DNA from: Deinococcus marmoris
GTDB taxonomy: Bacteria; Deinococcota; Deinococci; Deinococcales; Deinococcaceae
DNA length: 64,000 bases
Direction: 5' to 3'
Assembly (NCBI RefSeq): GCF_001949125.1
Contig: NZ_MSTI01000107.1
Coordinates: 1-64,000 of the forward strand
Positions 53,938-63,048 of this stretch are shown in pieces (position 1 is the stretch's first letter; each line of letters opens with the position of its first letter). Under the pieces are notes generated by a model, which worked only from the letters and a program-made list of their open reading frames with translations, was not told the origin of the DNA and did no database searches. Made by a program: the position numbers and the translations under genes.

Positions 53938-54141
53938 ATGACTACTGAACTGAACATCAGCGGCATGACCTGCGGACACTGCCAGAGTGCCGTGACCAAA
54001 GCCCTCAAATCGGTGTCCGGCGTACAGGACGTGAATGTCGACCTGGCAGGCGGCACCGCTCAGGTGCAGGGCCAGGCCGATCCCCAGGCCCTGTTGGCCG
54101 CCGTCAAGGACGAGGGCTACGGTGCCCAGCTCCGCCAGTAA
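53938..54141 (+). CDS. copZ: Copper chaperone
   Basis: 67 residues, a single heavy-metal-associated domain with C12-G-H-C15 in GMTCGHCQSAV. Delivers Cu(I) to CopA and CsoR. Divergent from copA, followed by csoR 85 bp downstream on the same strand; probably one transcript. Confidence 0.95.
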   Translation: MTTELNISGMTCGHCQSAVTKALKSVSGVQDVNVDLAGGTAQVQGQADPQALLAAVKDEGYGAQLRQ

Positions 54142-54226
54142 GACTGGTAAAAGAAGTTCCACCAGTCAGAGCGGCCCCGTCAGTCAGCCCGCCTCGCCCC
54201 CCTGCGGGGTGTCTGATCGGCTATGT

Positions 54227-54490
54227 ATGCCCGAAGACGCCCGCAAACGGGCTTCGCGCCGCCTGAAGATCGCGCGCGGCCACCTCGACGCCATCGTGGG
54301 GATGCTGGATAATCCAGACGCCTACTGCGTGGATGTGCTGCGGCAGATCAAGGCGGTACAGGGCGCACTATCTGGTGCGGGCGAAGTGGTGTTGCGCGGA
54401 CACCTGGAAGCGCATGTGGCCACCGCCCATCAGCGCGGCGACAGCATCGAGATCGTCGAGGAACTGATGGAAGCTCTCAAGTACACCTGA
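54227..54490 (+). CDS. csoR: CsoR copper-sensing repressor
   Basis: 87 residues, all-helical DUF156 family. Ligand positions: C34 (AYCVDVLRQI), H59 and H63 (RGHLEAHV), the C/H/H set described for Thermus thermophilus CsoR instead of the usual C/H/C. Binds DNA when metal-free and releases on Cu(I). Targets are most likely the palindromes before copA and copZ. The start ATG at 54227 gives the family length; the frame upstream is copZ shadow. Confidence 0.93.
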   Translation: MPEDARKRASRRLKIARGHLDAIVGMLDNPDAYCVDVLRQIKAVQGALSGAGEVVLRGHLEAHVATAHQRGDSIEIVEELMEALKYT

Positions 54491-54510
54491 ACAACCGAGT
54501 CAGCACAGCG

Positions 54511-54542
54511 TCTTCCCGTGGGCCAATCTGGCGGCGGGAAGA
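54511..54542 (+). terminator. Hairpin after csoR
   Basis: TCTTCCCG (54511-54518) pairs with CGGGAAGA (54535-54542), followed by TCTTGCT. Candidate terminator of copZ-csoR. Confidence 0.5.
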
Positions 54543-54638
54543 TCTTGCTGCGCGCTGCAACCTTCGCTTTTCTCACCTCACGCCCCGCTTTACGCGAACT
54601 TAACAGCCCTGCTTTAGCGTGATGAGCGAGGTTACCCC

Positions 54639-55226
54639 ATGAAAAATACGCTCAAGACTGCTTCGCTCTTCGCCGCCCTTTCCCTGACCCTGCTGGGCCT
54701 GGCCCCCGCACAGAAAATGGACGGGATGAGCATGCCGGGTATGACCCACAGCGCCCAGGAAAACAAAGACCTGGCCAAACTCAGTGGCAAGGCGTTTGAC
54801 CGCGCTTTCCTGTCCATGATGATCGCCCACCACCAGGGGGCCATTGACATGAGTAAGGCGGTGGTCAACAACGTCAAGGACACGCAGGTCAAGACCTGGA
54901 CCAAAGACGTCATCAGCGCCCAGCAAAAAGAAATCAGCGACATGACCACCTGGCTGGGGACGCTCGGCGGTGTGGACAAGACCTGGCAGACCGGCATGGC
55001 CAAAGAAATGGACGGCATGCTCAAAGCCCTCAAGGCCAACAAGGACACCGACGCCGGATTTGTCCTGGGCATGCTGCCCCATCATGCCAGCGCCATCGAG
55101 ATGGCGGCCCTGGCCCTCCAGAAAAGCAGCGACGCCCGCGTCACCAAACTGGCCCGCGAGATCATCCGTGACCAGGCCGACGAGATGTACCTGTACCGGC
55201 AGTGGCTGATCAAACGCGGCATGTAA
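54639..55226 (+). CDS. Secreted DUF305 protein, Met/His-rich
   Basis: 195 residues, signal peptide ending LLGLAPA. Two DUF305 half-motifs: FLSMMIAHHQGAIDMSKAV and VLGMLPHHASAIEMAALAL, each with adjacent His and Met residues. A Met-rich linker (MDGMSMPGMTH) follows the signal peptide. DUF305 proteins often accompany copper genes and are proposed metal binders. Located between csoR and a two-component pair; ribosome site GAGG before the ATG. Confidence 0.9.
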   Translation: MKNTLKTASLFAALSLTLLGLAPAQKMDGMSMPGMTHSAQENKDLAKLSGKAFDRAFLSMMIAHHQGAIDMSKAVVNNVKDTQVKTWTKDVISAQQKEISDMTTWLGTLGGVDKTWQTGMAKEMDGMLKALKANKDTDAGFVLGMLPHHASAIEMAALALQKSSDARVTKLAREIIRDQADEMYLYRQWLIKRGM

Positions 55227-55248
55227 GAACACTGGCCGGGGGAGGCAC

Positions 55249-55920
55249 ATGGCCCAGATCCTGATCGTGGACGATGACCCGGCCATTCAGGAAATCCTGG
55301 CAGCTTACCTGCTGACCGAGGGCCATACGGTCATCAAAGCCGTGAGTGGCGACGCTGCCCTGCCGCTGATGGTCCGCGCCGATCTGGTCATTCTCGACTG
55401 GATGCTGCCGGGCCTCAGTGGCCTGGAGGTGGCCGCTCAGGCCCGGTCAGGCGGCCTGGAGCTGCCCATCTTGATGCTGAGCGCTCGCAGTGAGGAAGAG
55501 GACAAGTTGCGTGGCCTGGACACCGGCATCGACGATTACGTGGTCAAGCCGTTCAGTCCGCGTGAGGTGATGGCCCGCGTGCGTGTCCTGCCGCGCCGCG
55601 CGGGCGTGCGCCATCAAGCGCGCAGCGGTGACCTGCTGCTCGACGCCCGCAGCCACCAGGTCACGCTGAACGGGGCCGCGCTGGAGCTGTCCCGGCTGGA
55701 ATACGATCTGCTACTCACCCTGGCGCAGCATCCCGGTCTGGTCTGGAGCCGTGAGCGGTTGCGTGAGCGTCTCTGGGACAGCGCGCGCTCCGGTTCCTCG
55801 CGTGTGGTGGACGTCCACATCACCAGCCTCAGAAAGAAACTGTACGACGACCCGGAACGTCCACGCTACATTGAAACCGTGCGCGGCGTCGGTTACCGGT
55901 TCAAGGACGATCCAGCATGA
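55249..55920 (+). CDS. OmpR/PhoB-family response regulator
   Basis: 223 residues. Receiver domain with D8-D10, phospho-acceptor Asp50 (VILDWMLPG) and Lys in VVKPFSP. C-terminal winged helix (LELSRLEYDLLLTLAQHPG, then VVDVHITSLRKKL, ending IETVRGVGYRF). It starts 22 bp after the DUF305 gene, so that gene is a likely target or co-transcribed partner. Stop overlapped by a short ORF leading to the kinase. Confidence 0.95.
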   Translation: MAQILIVDDDPAIQEILAAYLLTEGHTVIKAVSGDAALPLMVRADLVILDWMLPGLSGLEVAAQARSGGLELPILMLSARSEEEDKLRGLDTGIDDYVVKPFSPREVMARVRVLPRRAGVRHQARSGDLLLDARSHQVTLNGAALELSRLEYDLLLTLAQHPGLVWSRERLRERLWDSARSGSSRVVDVHITSLRKKLYDDPERPRYIETVRGVGYRFKDDPA

Positions 55921-55958
55921 CCACTGATCACCTGCACCTCTGGGATACCCAGCCGTGA
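55917..55958 (+). CDS. 13-codon linking ORF between regulator and kinase
   Basis: ATG within the regulator stop (ATGA), reading MTTDHLHLWDTQP and ending in TGA that overlaps the GTG start of the kinase. Either a coupling peptide that carries ribosomes to the kinase, or the original kinase N-terminus cut off by a frameshift. Too short for a function by itself. Confidence 0.4.
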   Translation: MTTDHLHLWDTQP

Positions 55959-57052
55959 AACTCTTTTCGCGGCTGTTCCTTTCGCATCTGCTGGTCATCA
56001 TGGTGGCCGTGGGGGCGCTGCTGATCGTGACCGAATTGCTCGCCTCTGCACTGGTGCGTCACCATGTCGAGCAGATGGCGGCGCTCATCGGACCCACCGG
56101 CGCGTCACTGCGCCCGGATCTGGAACTCGGGATGCGCAACACCCTCACCTCGGCGCTGCTTGCCTCGGTCCCGCTGTCACTGACGGTCGCAGCCCTCACC
56201 GCACTGTTCTCGGCCCGTCAGGTGATGCGGAGTGTGGTGCTGCTGCGTGACGGCAGCCACGCCATCGCGGCGGGCGAATACACCCTGCGCTTGCCCGAGG
56301 AAGGCCAGGATGAACTGACCGATCTGGCCCGGCATTTTAACCGCATGGGCCGCGCACTGGAGCAAGTTGAGCGCGGACGCGTTGACCTGATCACCAATGT
56401 CGCCCACGAACTGCGCACGCCACTGGGTGCCCTGCGCGGCTATGCCGAGGCGCTCGAAGATCAGGTGATGGCTCCGGCAACCGCTTCGCAGGCCATTCTC
56501 CGCGAAATGCGGGCGCTGGAACGTCTGGCCCGGGACCTGAGCCTGGTGTCAAAGGTGGAGGCAGGAGCTGTGGAACTGCGTCTCAGCACCTTTGAGCCTA
56601 AAGAGGTGCTGCTCACCGCCAGGACGCGCTTTGAGGGTGCCGCCGAGGAATTCGGACTGCGCCTGGCCCTTGAACTCTCCTCTCCGCTGCCCCCTGTCAC
56701 CGGGGATGTCGAGCGCACGTCGCAGATTCTGGCCAACCTGCTGAGCAACGCCCTGCGGCATACGCCCAGCGGCGGTCAGGTGACACTCAGCGCCAGGCAG
56801 CAGGGGGCGGCGGTGCGCTTTGAGGTGCGGGATACGGGTCCGGGGATCGCGCCGGAACATCTGAGCTGTGTCTTCGAGCGTTTTTACCGGGCGAATGCGG
56901 CCCGAACACGCGGTGAGGGTGAAGGCAGCGGCGTGGGCCTGACCATTGCCAGGGGGCTGGCCGAACGGATGGGCGGCACCCTGACTGCCACCTCCAGCAG
57001 CGCCGGAAGCGTGTTCGCCTTCACCCTGCTGGTCGCCCACCCTGCCACATGA
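55955..57052 (+). CDS. Sensor histidine kinase
   Basis: 365 residues, GTG start. Two membrane helices (about 10-32 and 64-85) around a short sensor loop of 30 residues, a HAMP linker, H-box with His151 (NVAHELRTPLG), N-box LANLLSNALRHTP, G-boxes DTGPGIAPEHL and GEGSGVGLTIARGL. Orthodox kinase paired with the upstream regulator. The loop is too short for a large ligand; a metal ion or membrane stress signal is possible given the copper genes beside it. Confidence 0.95.
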   Translation: MKLFSRLFLSHLLVIMVAVGALLIVTELLASALVRHHVEQMAALIGPTGASLRPDLELGMRNTLTSALLASVPLSLTVAALTALFSARQVMRSVVLLRDGSHAIAAGEYTLRLPEEGQDELTDLARHFNRMGRALEQVERGRVDLITNVAHELRTPLGALRGYAEALEDQVMAPATASQAILREMRALERLARDLSLVSKVEAGAVELRLSTFEPKEVLLTARTRFEGAAEEFGLRLALELSSPLPPVTGDVERTSQILANLLSNALRHTPSGGQVTLSARQQGAAVRFEVRDTGPGIAPEHLSCVFERFYRANAARTRGEGEGSGVGLTIARGLAERMGGTLTATSSSAGSVFAFTLLVAHPAT

Positions 57053-57187
57053 GCGCCAGTTGTCTGGTGTGAGCGGCGCAGGACACCGTATTGTTTACAT
57101 GACGGTATTCACTTTGAAACGGGTTAACGCGCGGCAGAATCAGAGGCTTAGGAACACCCCCACTGGTCGCCGTCTGGGAGGTTCAGC

Positions 57188-57283
57188 ATGTTGAATAGAA
57201 AAGAGGGACTGGTGCGCGCGCTGGCTGTGGTGTTAACTCTGGCAGCCTTCAATCCGCCTGCCGCCGCGGGGGAGCACCCCTGA
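57188..57283 (+). pseudogene. Signal-peptide ORF separated from the thioredoxin domain
   Basis: 31 codons with GGGAGG in front: MLNRKEGLVRALAVVLTLAAFNPPAAAGEHP, then TGA. It has a clear n-, h- and c-region of a secretion signal. An extra base in the G5 run (57268-57272) would join it to the downstream frame as ...PPAAAGGAPLTMTSPS. Probably the leader of the next gene, detached by a 1-nt deletion or a sequencing error. Confidence 0.6.
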
Positions 57284-57285
57284 CC

Positions 57286-57708
57286 ATGACCAGTCCCAGC
57301 ATGGCTTCACTTCTGGCTGCACCGCTGGTTTCAGCCACAGGAACGCCATTTTCCAGCGCCGTGCTGCGTGGTCACCCCCTAATTCTTCAGTTCTGGAACA
57401 CCCGTTGCGCTGTGTGCCAGGCGAATGACTGGCTGCTGCGCAGCTGGGGCTTTGAGTACGCTGACCGTGGGCTGTTTGTCGTCGGGGTGCTGGAACAGGA
57501 CACGCGCGCCAATCTGAATCGGTACGAACGCGACTTTGCCCTTGGCATGGTTAGCACCGTTGATGTCCGGCAGCAATTGGTCCGCACCTACGGCGTCCAC
57601 ACGGTTCCAACCATCCTGTTCATTGACCCCTCAGGCCACGTCATGAAAACTGTTCACGGCGCTCTCGCGCAACAGGACATTCTGGATGGATTGAAGTTGA
57701 TCCTGTAG
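57286..57708 (+). CDS. Thioredoxin-fold (TlpA/ResA-like) protein
   Basis: 140 residues. Redoxin fold with the active site C-A-V-C in LILQFWNTRCAVCQANDWLL and the cis-Pro segment VHTVPTILFID. Normally such proteins are exported and reduce cytochrome c or cell-wall protein thiols. As written it has no signal peptide; one is encoded just upstream in another frame. It follows the sensor kinase on the same strand. Confidence 0.85.
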   Translation: MTSPSMASLLAAPLVSATGTPFSSAVLRGHPLILQFWNTRCAVCQANDWLLRSWGFEYADRGLFVVGVLEQDTRANLNRYERDFALGMVSTVDVRQQLVRTYGVHTVPTILFIDPSGHVMKTVHGALAQQDILDGLKLIL

Positions 57709-57841
57709 ATCAAGTGTAGTGCCGTGTCCCACATCGGGGGTGGAGCTGGTGAACCTACTCCACACCCTGTCCTTCAATGCTATCCATGCACGGTCACCAC
57801 GCGGCCCTCGCGTCTATCACCAGATGATCTGAGTTGTCCCG

Positions 57842-59275
57842 TTACCGCAGCAGCCGGGTCAGGTTCGCCAGCAGGGCCAGCACCGGGGCGGGCCACAGCC
57901 CCAGCAGCAGCGTTCCCAGCGTGGTCAGGCCCAGCGCCCACGGGTAGCCGGGCTGAACGTGCAGCCGGATTTCCCCCTCCGGCGCACGCAGGTACATCTC
58001 CACCACGGGCCGCAGGTAGTAGTACAGCCCGATGACCATATTCAGCGCCGCGAACACCGCCAGCCAGGTCAGGCCGCCCGACAGTGCCACCTGAAGAAGC
58101 AGCACCTTGCCCAGAAACCCGGCCAGCGGCGGAATGCCCGCCAGCGACAGCAGGGCCAGCGTGAGCAGCGCCGCCGTACCGGGCGCAGTTTTAGACAGGC
58201 CGCGCAGCCCCGTCAGGGCGTCCTGCCCGCTAACGCGTTCCAACTGCGCCACCACCGTGAAGGCCGCCAGATTCATGAAGGTGTAGGCGGCAAGGTAATA
58301 TCCCGTCGCTGGAAGCGCCCCGTCCACCGTGCCTGAGACGGCCACCGCGATCAGGATGTAGCCCGCCTGCGCGATGCTGGAGTACGCCAGCAGCCGCTTG
58401 AGATGGGTCTGGCGCAGGGCGGCGAGATTGCCCAGCGCCATCGTGACGGCAGCCAGCACCGCGATCAGCGTGGGCCAGCCCGCCAGCCCATCCGGGAAGG
58501 CAACCAGCATCAGCCGCAGCAGGCCCGCGAAGCCTGCGATCTTGGGCAGCACCGAGATGAACCCCGTGACGGGCGCGCTCGCCCCGGCGTAGACATCGGG
58601 TGCCCAGAACTGAAACGGCACGGCAGTGATTTCAAAGGCGTAGCCCACCAGCACCAAACTCAGCGCCACCCACACCCACACCGGGTCAGCGCCGGAAAGG
58701 GCCATGCCGATCTCGGTCAGCGACAGGCTGCCGGTCAGGCCGTACAGGAAGGTCAATCCGTAAGCCATCACGGCCAGCGCCACCGCGCCGTAGATGAAAT
58801 ACTTCATTGTCGCCTCGTTAGCCCGCTTGCCGCCGCGCGTCATACCCACGAGCAGGTACGACGCCGTGCTGAGCATCTGAAGAAACAGCACGATCAACCC
58901 CAGGTCCAGGCTTCCAGCCAGCCCGACGCCGCCCAACGTGGCAAAGGTCAGCGCCACCGGGGCGTGCGGTTCAGCGTCGCGCCCGCGAAAATAAGCGGCG
59001 ATGGGCAGCAGCGCCAGCAGCGCCGAGCCGATGATCAGCACCTTGAACACAGTGCCGAAGCCGTCCACCGCGTAAGTGCCGCAGAACACCTCCTGACCCG
59101 ACCAGGGCAGCATCCGCGCGGTCAGGATCAGGGCGGCGGTTAAACCGAATCCGGCGACGATGGACGGCAGACTGCGCCATTTGCCGCGCACGAATCCGGC
59201 CAGCGGGACCAACAGCAGGCACATCAACCCCAGCGCCAGTTCCGGTCCGACGGCCCACAGCTCCAGGCATTTCAC
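57842..59275 (-). CDS. nuoN: NADH-quinone oxidoreductase subunit N
   Basis: 477 residues, about 14 membrane helices, antiporter-like subunit. Typical segments: MKYFIYGAVALAVMAYGLTFLYGLTG, VPFQFWAPDVYAGASAPVTGF with the conserved Lys-free loop, and LLAYSSIAQAGYIL with the Ser/His proton-path region. GTG start overlapping the nuoM stop (GTGA). Last gene of the complex I operon; a weak hairpin lies downstream. Confidence 0.96.
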   Translation of the reverse strand: MKCLELWAVGPELALGLMCLLLVPLAGFVRGKWRSLPSIVAGFGLTAALILTARMLPWSGQEVFCGTYAVDGFGTVFKVLIIGSALLALLPIAAYFRGRDAEPHAPVALTFATLGGVGLAGSLDLGLIVLFLQMLSTASYLLVGMTRGGKRANEATMKYFIYGAVALAVMAYGLTFLYGLTGSLSLTEIGMALSGADPVWVWVALSLVLVGYAFEITAVPFQFWAPDVYAGASAPVTGFISVLPKIAGFAGLLRLMLVAFPDGLAGWPTLIAVLAAVTMALGNLAALRQTHLKRLLAYSSIAQAGYILIAVAVSGTVDGALPATGYYLAAYTFMNLAAFTVVAQLERVSGQDALTGLRGLSKTAPGTAALLTLALLSLAGIPPLAGFLGKVLLLQVALSGGLTWLAVFAALNMVIGLYYYLRPVVEMYLRAPEGEIRLHVQPGYPWALGLTTLGTLLLGLWPAPVLALLANLTRLLR

Positions 59276-60789
59276 CGGCCCGTTGCCCCGGTCACGGCGT
59301 CAGTCGCGGCCACCACACCCAGCAGCAGGGAAGGAAAGATGCCCAGCAGCAGCGAGAGGGCCGCCAGCGGCACAATGGCCCACAACTCACGCCCGTTCAA
59401 ATCCTGAATGTCCAGGCCGTCGGGTTTCTGGCCCATCAGCACGCCCGCCAGCACACGCAGGTACAGACCCGTCGAAACCAGCAACCCGATGACCGCCAGT
59501 ACCGCCCACCAGACGTTCACGCCCACTGCGCCGCCGATCACCTGAAACTCAGCCACGAAGCCTGATAGTGCCGGCAGCCCCAGCGAGCCGAAGGCCAGCA
59601 ATGCCAGCAGTCCGGCGAAGCGGGGCAGGGCCATCAGCCCGCCGAAAGCGTCAATGTTCCGTGTTCCGGCACGGTGGCCCAGGATGCCCACCAGGAAGAA
59701 CATCCCCCCGGTCAGCAGGCCGTGGCTGACCATCTGGAAGGCCGCGCCACCTAACACCAGTTCCCGCACCGCCGGACTGTTCGTCAGCCCCCACAGGCCC
59801 GCAGCCAGCATCACGTAGCCCATGTGGTTAATGGAGGTGTAGGCGATTAGCCGCTTGAGATCGCGCTGGGCCAGAGCGGCCAGTGCGCCGTAGACCATAG
59901 AGATCACGCCCAGTGCGGCCAGCAGCCAGCCATACTGCCGTACCGTGTCCGGCATCAGTGGCAGCAGGATGTACAGCAATCCGAACGCGCCCATCTTGAG
60001 CTGCGCCCCGGCCAGCATCACGCTGCCTTCAGTGGGCGCTTCCACATGCGCGTCGGGCAGCCAGTTGTGCAGCGGGAAGGTGGGCAGTTTGACCCCAAAA
60101 CCCAGCAGCAGCCCCAGCATGACCCAGAAGGCGGCAGGCGTTCCGGCGTAGGGCTGCGCCGCCGCGACGGCTGTGATGGAAAAGCTATGGGCCGCGCCAT
60201 TTGTGCCAGGGGTGCCGAGGTACAGCGCCAGAAACGAGAGCAGCATGGCGAGGCTGCCCGCGCGCGTGTACAGGAAGAACTTCATGGCCGCGTAGCGTCG
60301 TCCCTCGCCGCCCCAGATGCCCACGATGAAATACATCGGCACCAGCGCCACTTCAAAGAATAGATAGAACAGCAGCAGATCCTGAGCTGCAAAGAGGCCC
60401 AGCAAGCCCGTTCCCATCAGTAAAAAGAGAAAGGCGTGTTCTTTGACGCGCTCACGCTGGGGCAACACGTAGACCATCACCAGCAGCATCAGCAGCGCCG
60501 TCAGGACGATCATGGCAAGCCCCAGACCGCTCAGGCCCACGTCGTAACTCGCGCCAATGGAAGGAATCCAGTCCAGCAATGTGCGCGATTGGACGCCGCC
60601 CGCCGCGCCGCCGAGACCTGAACGGTCAAAGCCTAGCCACAGCCACAGGCTGCCCAGCAGGGTAAGTCCCGAGCCGCCCAGCGCCGTCCAGCGCAGCAAC
60701 GCGGGGCGCGAGGCGGGCAGCGCCAGAATCAGCAGGCCGGTCAACAGGGGCAGAAAGATGATGAGGTTCACCATGATTGGGCCATCCAT
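59272..60789 (-). CDS. nuoM: NADH-quinone oxidoreductase subunit M
   Basis: 505 residues, antiporter-like membrane subunit. Conserved FFEVALVPMYFIVGIWGG carries the key Glu of helix 5, KLPTFPLHNWLPDAHVEAPT the key Lys of the discontinuous helix 7, and LIAYTSINHMGYVMLA follows. Forms one of three proton channels with NuoL and NuoN. A 43-bp gap separates it from nuoL; the second Met (residue 6) is another possible start. Confidence 0.96.
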   Translation of the reverse strand: MDGPIMVNLIIFLPLLTGLLILALPASRPALLRWTALGGSGLTLLGSLWLWLGFDRSGLGGAAGGVQSRTLLDWIPSIGASYDVGLSGLGLAMIVLTALLMLLVMVYVLPQRERVKEHAFLFLLMGTGLLGLFAAQDLLLFYLFFEVALVPMYFIVGIWGGEGRRYAAMKFFLYTRAGSLAMLLSFLALYLGTPGTNGAAHSFSITAVAAAQPYAGTPAAFWVMLGLLLGFGVKLPTFPLHNWLPDAHVEAPTEGSVMLAGAQLKMGAFGLLYILLPLMPDTVRQYGWLLAALGVISMVYGALAALAQRDLKRLIAYTSINHMGYVMLAAGLWGLTNSPAVRELVLGGAAFQMVSHGLLTGGMFFLVGILGHRAGTRNIDAFGGLMALPRFAGLLALLAFGSLGLPALSGFVAEFQVIGGAVGVNVWWAVLAVIGLLVSTGLYLRVLAGVLMGQKPDGLDIQDLNGRELWAIVPLAALSLLLGIFPSLLLGVVAATDAVTGATGR

Positions 60790-60832
60790 TGTTGTGAGTT
60801 ATTCAAAACACTTTTTGCCGAAGCGGCGGCCT

Positions 60833-62740
60833 TCAGCGCCATAGCACTGCCCCCAGCGTCATAACCAGCATCCAGCCGAAGAGAATCAAGGTGTAGAGGT
60901 AGATCTTCCCGCTTTCCAGGCCACGCAGCCACGTCCCCAGGCTGCCTAATCCCCGCGCCAGACCATCGGCCCCCTGCGCGAAACCGCCTTCCTCGGCGCG
61001 TGCGGTCAGGTTCGCGCCCGACACGGCGAAATCGGCGACGGCCCGCCCAGAGGTGTCCAGACCGGATTCCGCATGCTGAACGCCCCGGCTGCTGCCTAGG
61101 GCTGCATGGGCCACCGCCCGCGCCGCGCCGTCCAGTCCAGCTTCCACCCGTTGCAGGGCGAGAGACAGCGCCCAGGTCAGGTGCGCCACACCCACAGTCA
61201 GGCTTTCCAGCGCTGCACCCAGCGCACGCGGCCACATTCCGAGTGCGGGGGCGTCGCTGAGCCGCGCCGCCCGCACGCCGCCCCAGACCAGGCCCAGCAC
61301 ACTGGCGGCAATAGCGGCAATTCGCCAGCCCAGCGCCACTTCCGGGGCTTCGGGGAACGGCAGCAGGTCACGCAGCGCCCCGCCCAGCAGACCGCCAAAC
61401 AGCGCGGCAACGGCCAGGATCAACGCGGGCCAGACCATCAAAGCGCCCACCTCACGCGCCTCTGTCTTCCTCTCCCCCGGCCAGAATGTCGTCACGCCCG
61501 CCCGCGCGATGTAGACGCCTGCCAGGAAGATCAGCCCCAGCATGAACAGGCCGGTCCACGCGCCGCTTTGGACCGCCGTCCCTAAAATCGCTTCTTCGCT
61601 CCAGAACGCGCCGAAGGGCGGCACCCCCGCCAGCGTCAGGCCCGCCAGGGTGAAGGCCGTGGCTGTCAGTGGCATGGTCCGCCCCAGGCCGCCCAGTTTG
61701 CCCAGGTTCAGCGTGCCTGCCGCGTGCTGCACTGCTCCAGCACTCAGGAACAGTGCCGACTTGAACAGCGCATGGACGCCCAGGTGAAAGGCTGCCGCGT
61801 AAGGGCCGCCCAGCCCGTAGACGAAGAACATCTCGCCGAGCTGCGACACCGTGGACCACGCCAGCACCCGCTTGAGGTCCGTCTGGGCGGTGGCGACGAG
61901 GGCGGAAAATAGCGCCGTCAGACCGCCGATCACCGCCACCGCCAGCAAGACGGCGGGCGCGGCGGCGAACAGTGGCTCCAGCCTCAACAGCAGGTACACC
62001 CCTGCCGCCACCATCGTGGCCGAGTGCAGCAGCGCCGAAACGGGCGTCGGCCCCACCATCGCGTCCGGCAGCCAGGCGGTCAGCGGCAGTTGGGCGCTCT
62101 TGCCGATGGCCCCGATTAAAAAGAGCAGGGCCAGTAGTTCCACCGTTCCAGCAGGCAGATTCACCACCTGTCCTAGTAGCGCGCCAATATCGCTGGTGCC
62201 CGTCAAATTCAATGCTAGCAGCCAGCCGAGCAGCAGCCCCACATCCCCCACGCGCGTCATCAGAAACGCCCTCAGGGCAGCTTTACGGGCCTCTACTTGG
62301 GTGAAGTGGAAGCCGATCAGCAGGTGAGAGGCCAGTCCCACGCCCTCCCACGCGGCAAACAGCAGTGCGAAGGAGTCGGCCAGCACCAGCGTCAGCATTG
62401 CGCCGAGGAAGAAGGACAGGGTGGCGAAGAAGCGCGGCTGCCGGGTCTCGCCGCGCATGTAGCCCACCGCATAGACGCTGACCAGCAGGCCCACACCTGC
62501 AACCAGGAAACTCAGCAGTCTGGAAAGGCCGTCCAGTGACAGGCCCACCGTCAGTTGAAATGATCCTGACTCAAACCACGGTCCCGACAGTGCCGGACTT
62601 GCCCTGCCAATCAGCAGCAGCGCCAGCACCGATACGCTGACGCCGAGGACGTTGAGCCAGCCTGCGTATCTGCCCCACACAGCGATCAGCAGGGAGGCGG
62701 TCAGCGGCGCGAGCGGCACCAGCAGCAGCAACGCCGTCAC
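60833..62740 (-). CDS. nuoL: NADH-quinone oxidoreductase subunit L
   Basis: 635 residues. Antiporter-like core (FAAWEGVGLASHLLIGF, SAQLPLTAWLPDAMVGPTPV, HSATMVAAGVYLLLRL) plus the long C-terminal amphipathic lateral helix that bridges the membrane arm, seen here as the Ala-rich region AALESLTVGVAHLTWALSLA through to a last membrane helix (LILFGWMLVMTLGAVL). Overlaps nuoK by 4 bp. Confidence 0.96.
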   Translation of the reverse strand: MTALLLLVPLAPLTASLLIAVWGRYAGWLNVLGVSVSVLALLLIGRASPALSGPWFESGSFQLTVGLSLDGLSRLLSFLVAGVGLLVSVYAVGYMRGETRQPRFFATLSFFLGAMLTLVLADSFALLFAAWEGVGLASHLLIGFHFTQVEARKAALRAFLMTRVGDVGLLLGWLLALNLTGTSDIGALLGQVVNLPAGTVELLALLFLIGAIGKSAQLPLTAWLPDAMVGPTPVSALLHSATMVAAGVYLLLRLEPLFAAAPAVLLAVAVIGGLTALFSALVATAQTDLKRVLAWSTVSQLGEMFFVYGLGGPYAAAFHLGVHALFKSALFLSAGAVQHAAGTLNLGKLGGLGRTMPLTATAFTLAGLTLAGVPPFGAFWSEEAILGTAVQSGAWTGLFMLGLIFLAGVYIARAGVTTFWPGERKTEAREVGALMVWPALILAVAALFGGLLGGALRDLLPFPEAPEVALGWRIAAIAASVLGLVWGGVRAARLSDAPALGMWPRALGAALESLTVGVAHLTWALSLALQRVEAGLDGAARAVAHAALGSSRGVQHAESGLDTSGRAVADFAVSGANLTARAEEGGFAQGADGLARGLGSLGTWLRGLESGKIYLYTLILFGWMLVMTLGAVLWR

Positions 62741-63048
62741 CCTTTCAGCTCCTGATAGTCGTCTACCTGCTGCGTCTGGCGGTTGCGGTACAGCAGCATC
62801 ATGATGGCGAGGCCCACCGCCATTTCTATGGCCCCCACGGTCACGATCAGGATGGTAAAGATCTGGCCGGAGTAGTCGTCAGGCCGCACGTAACGCCAGA
62901 AGGCGATCAGGTTGAGGCCAATGGCGTTGAGCAGCAGTTCCACGCCCATCAGGACCATCACGGCGGAGCGCTGCGCCACCACCGTGTAAATGCCGATGCC
63001 GAACAGCAGGGCCGCCACGATCAGGTAAGCGCTCAGGGGCAGGGTCAC
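62737..63048 (-). CDS. nuoK: NADH-quinone oxidoreductase subunit K
   Basis: 103 residues, three membrane helices. The conserved Glu of helix 2 is in VLMGVELLLNAIGLNLIAF and that of helix 3 in TVGAIEMAVGLAIMMLLYR, both in the central proton path. GTG start inside the nuoJ stop. Confidence 0.96.
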   Translation of the reverse strand: MTLPLSAYLIVAALLFGIGIYTVVAQRSAVMVLMGVELLLNAIGLNLIAFWRYVRPDDYSGQIFTILIVTVGAIEMAVGLAIMMLLYRNRQTQQVDDYQELKG

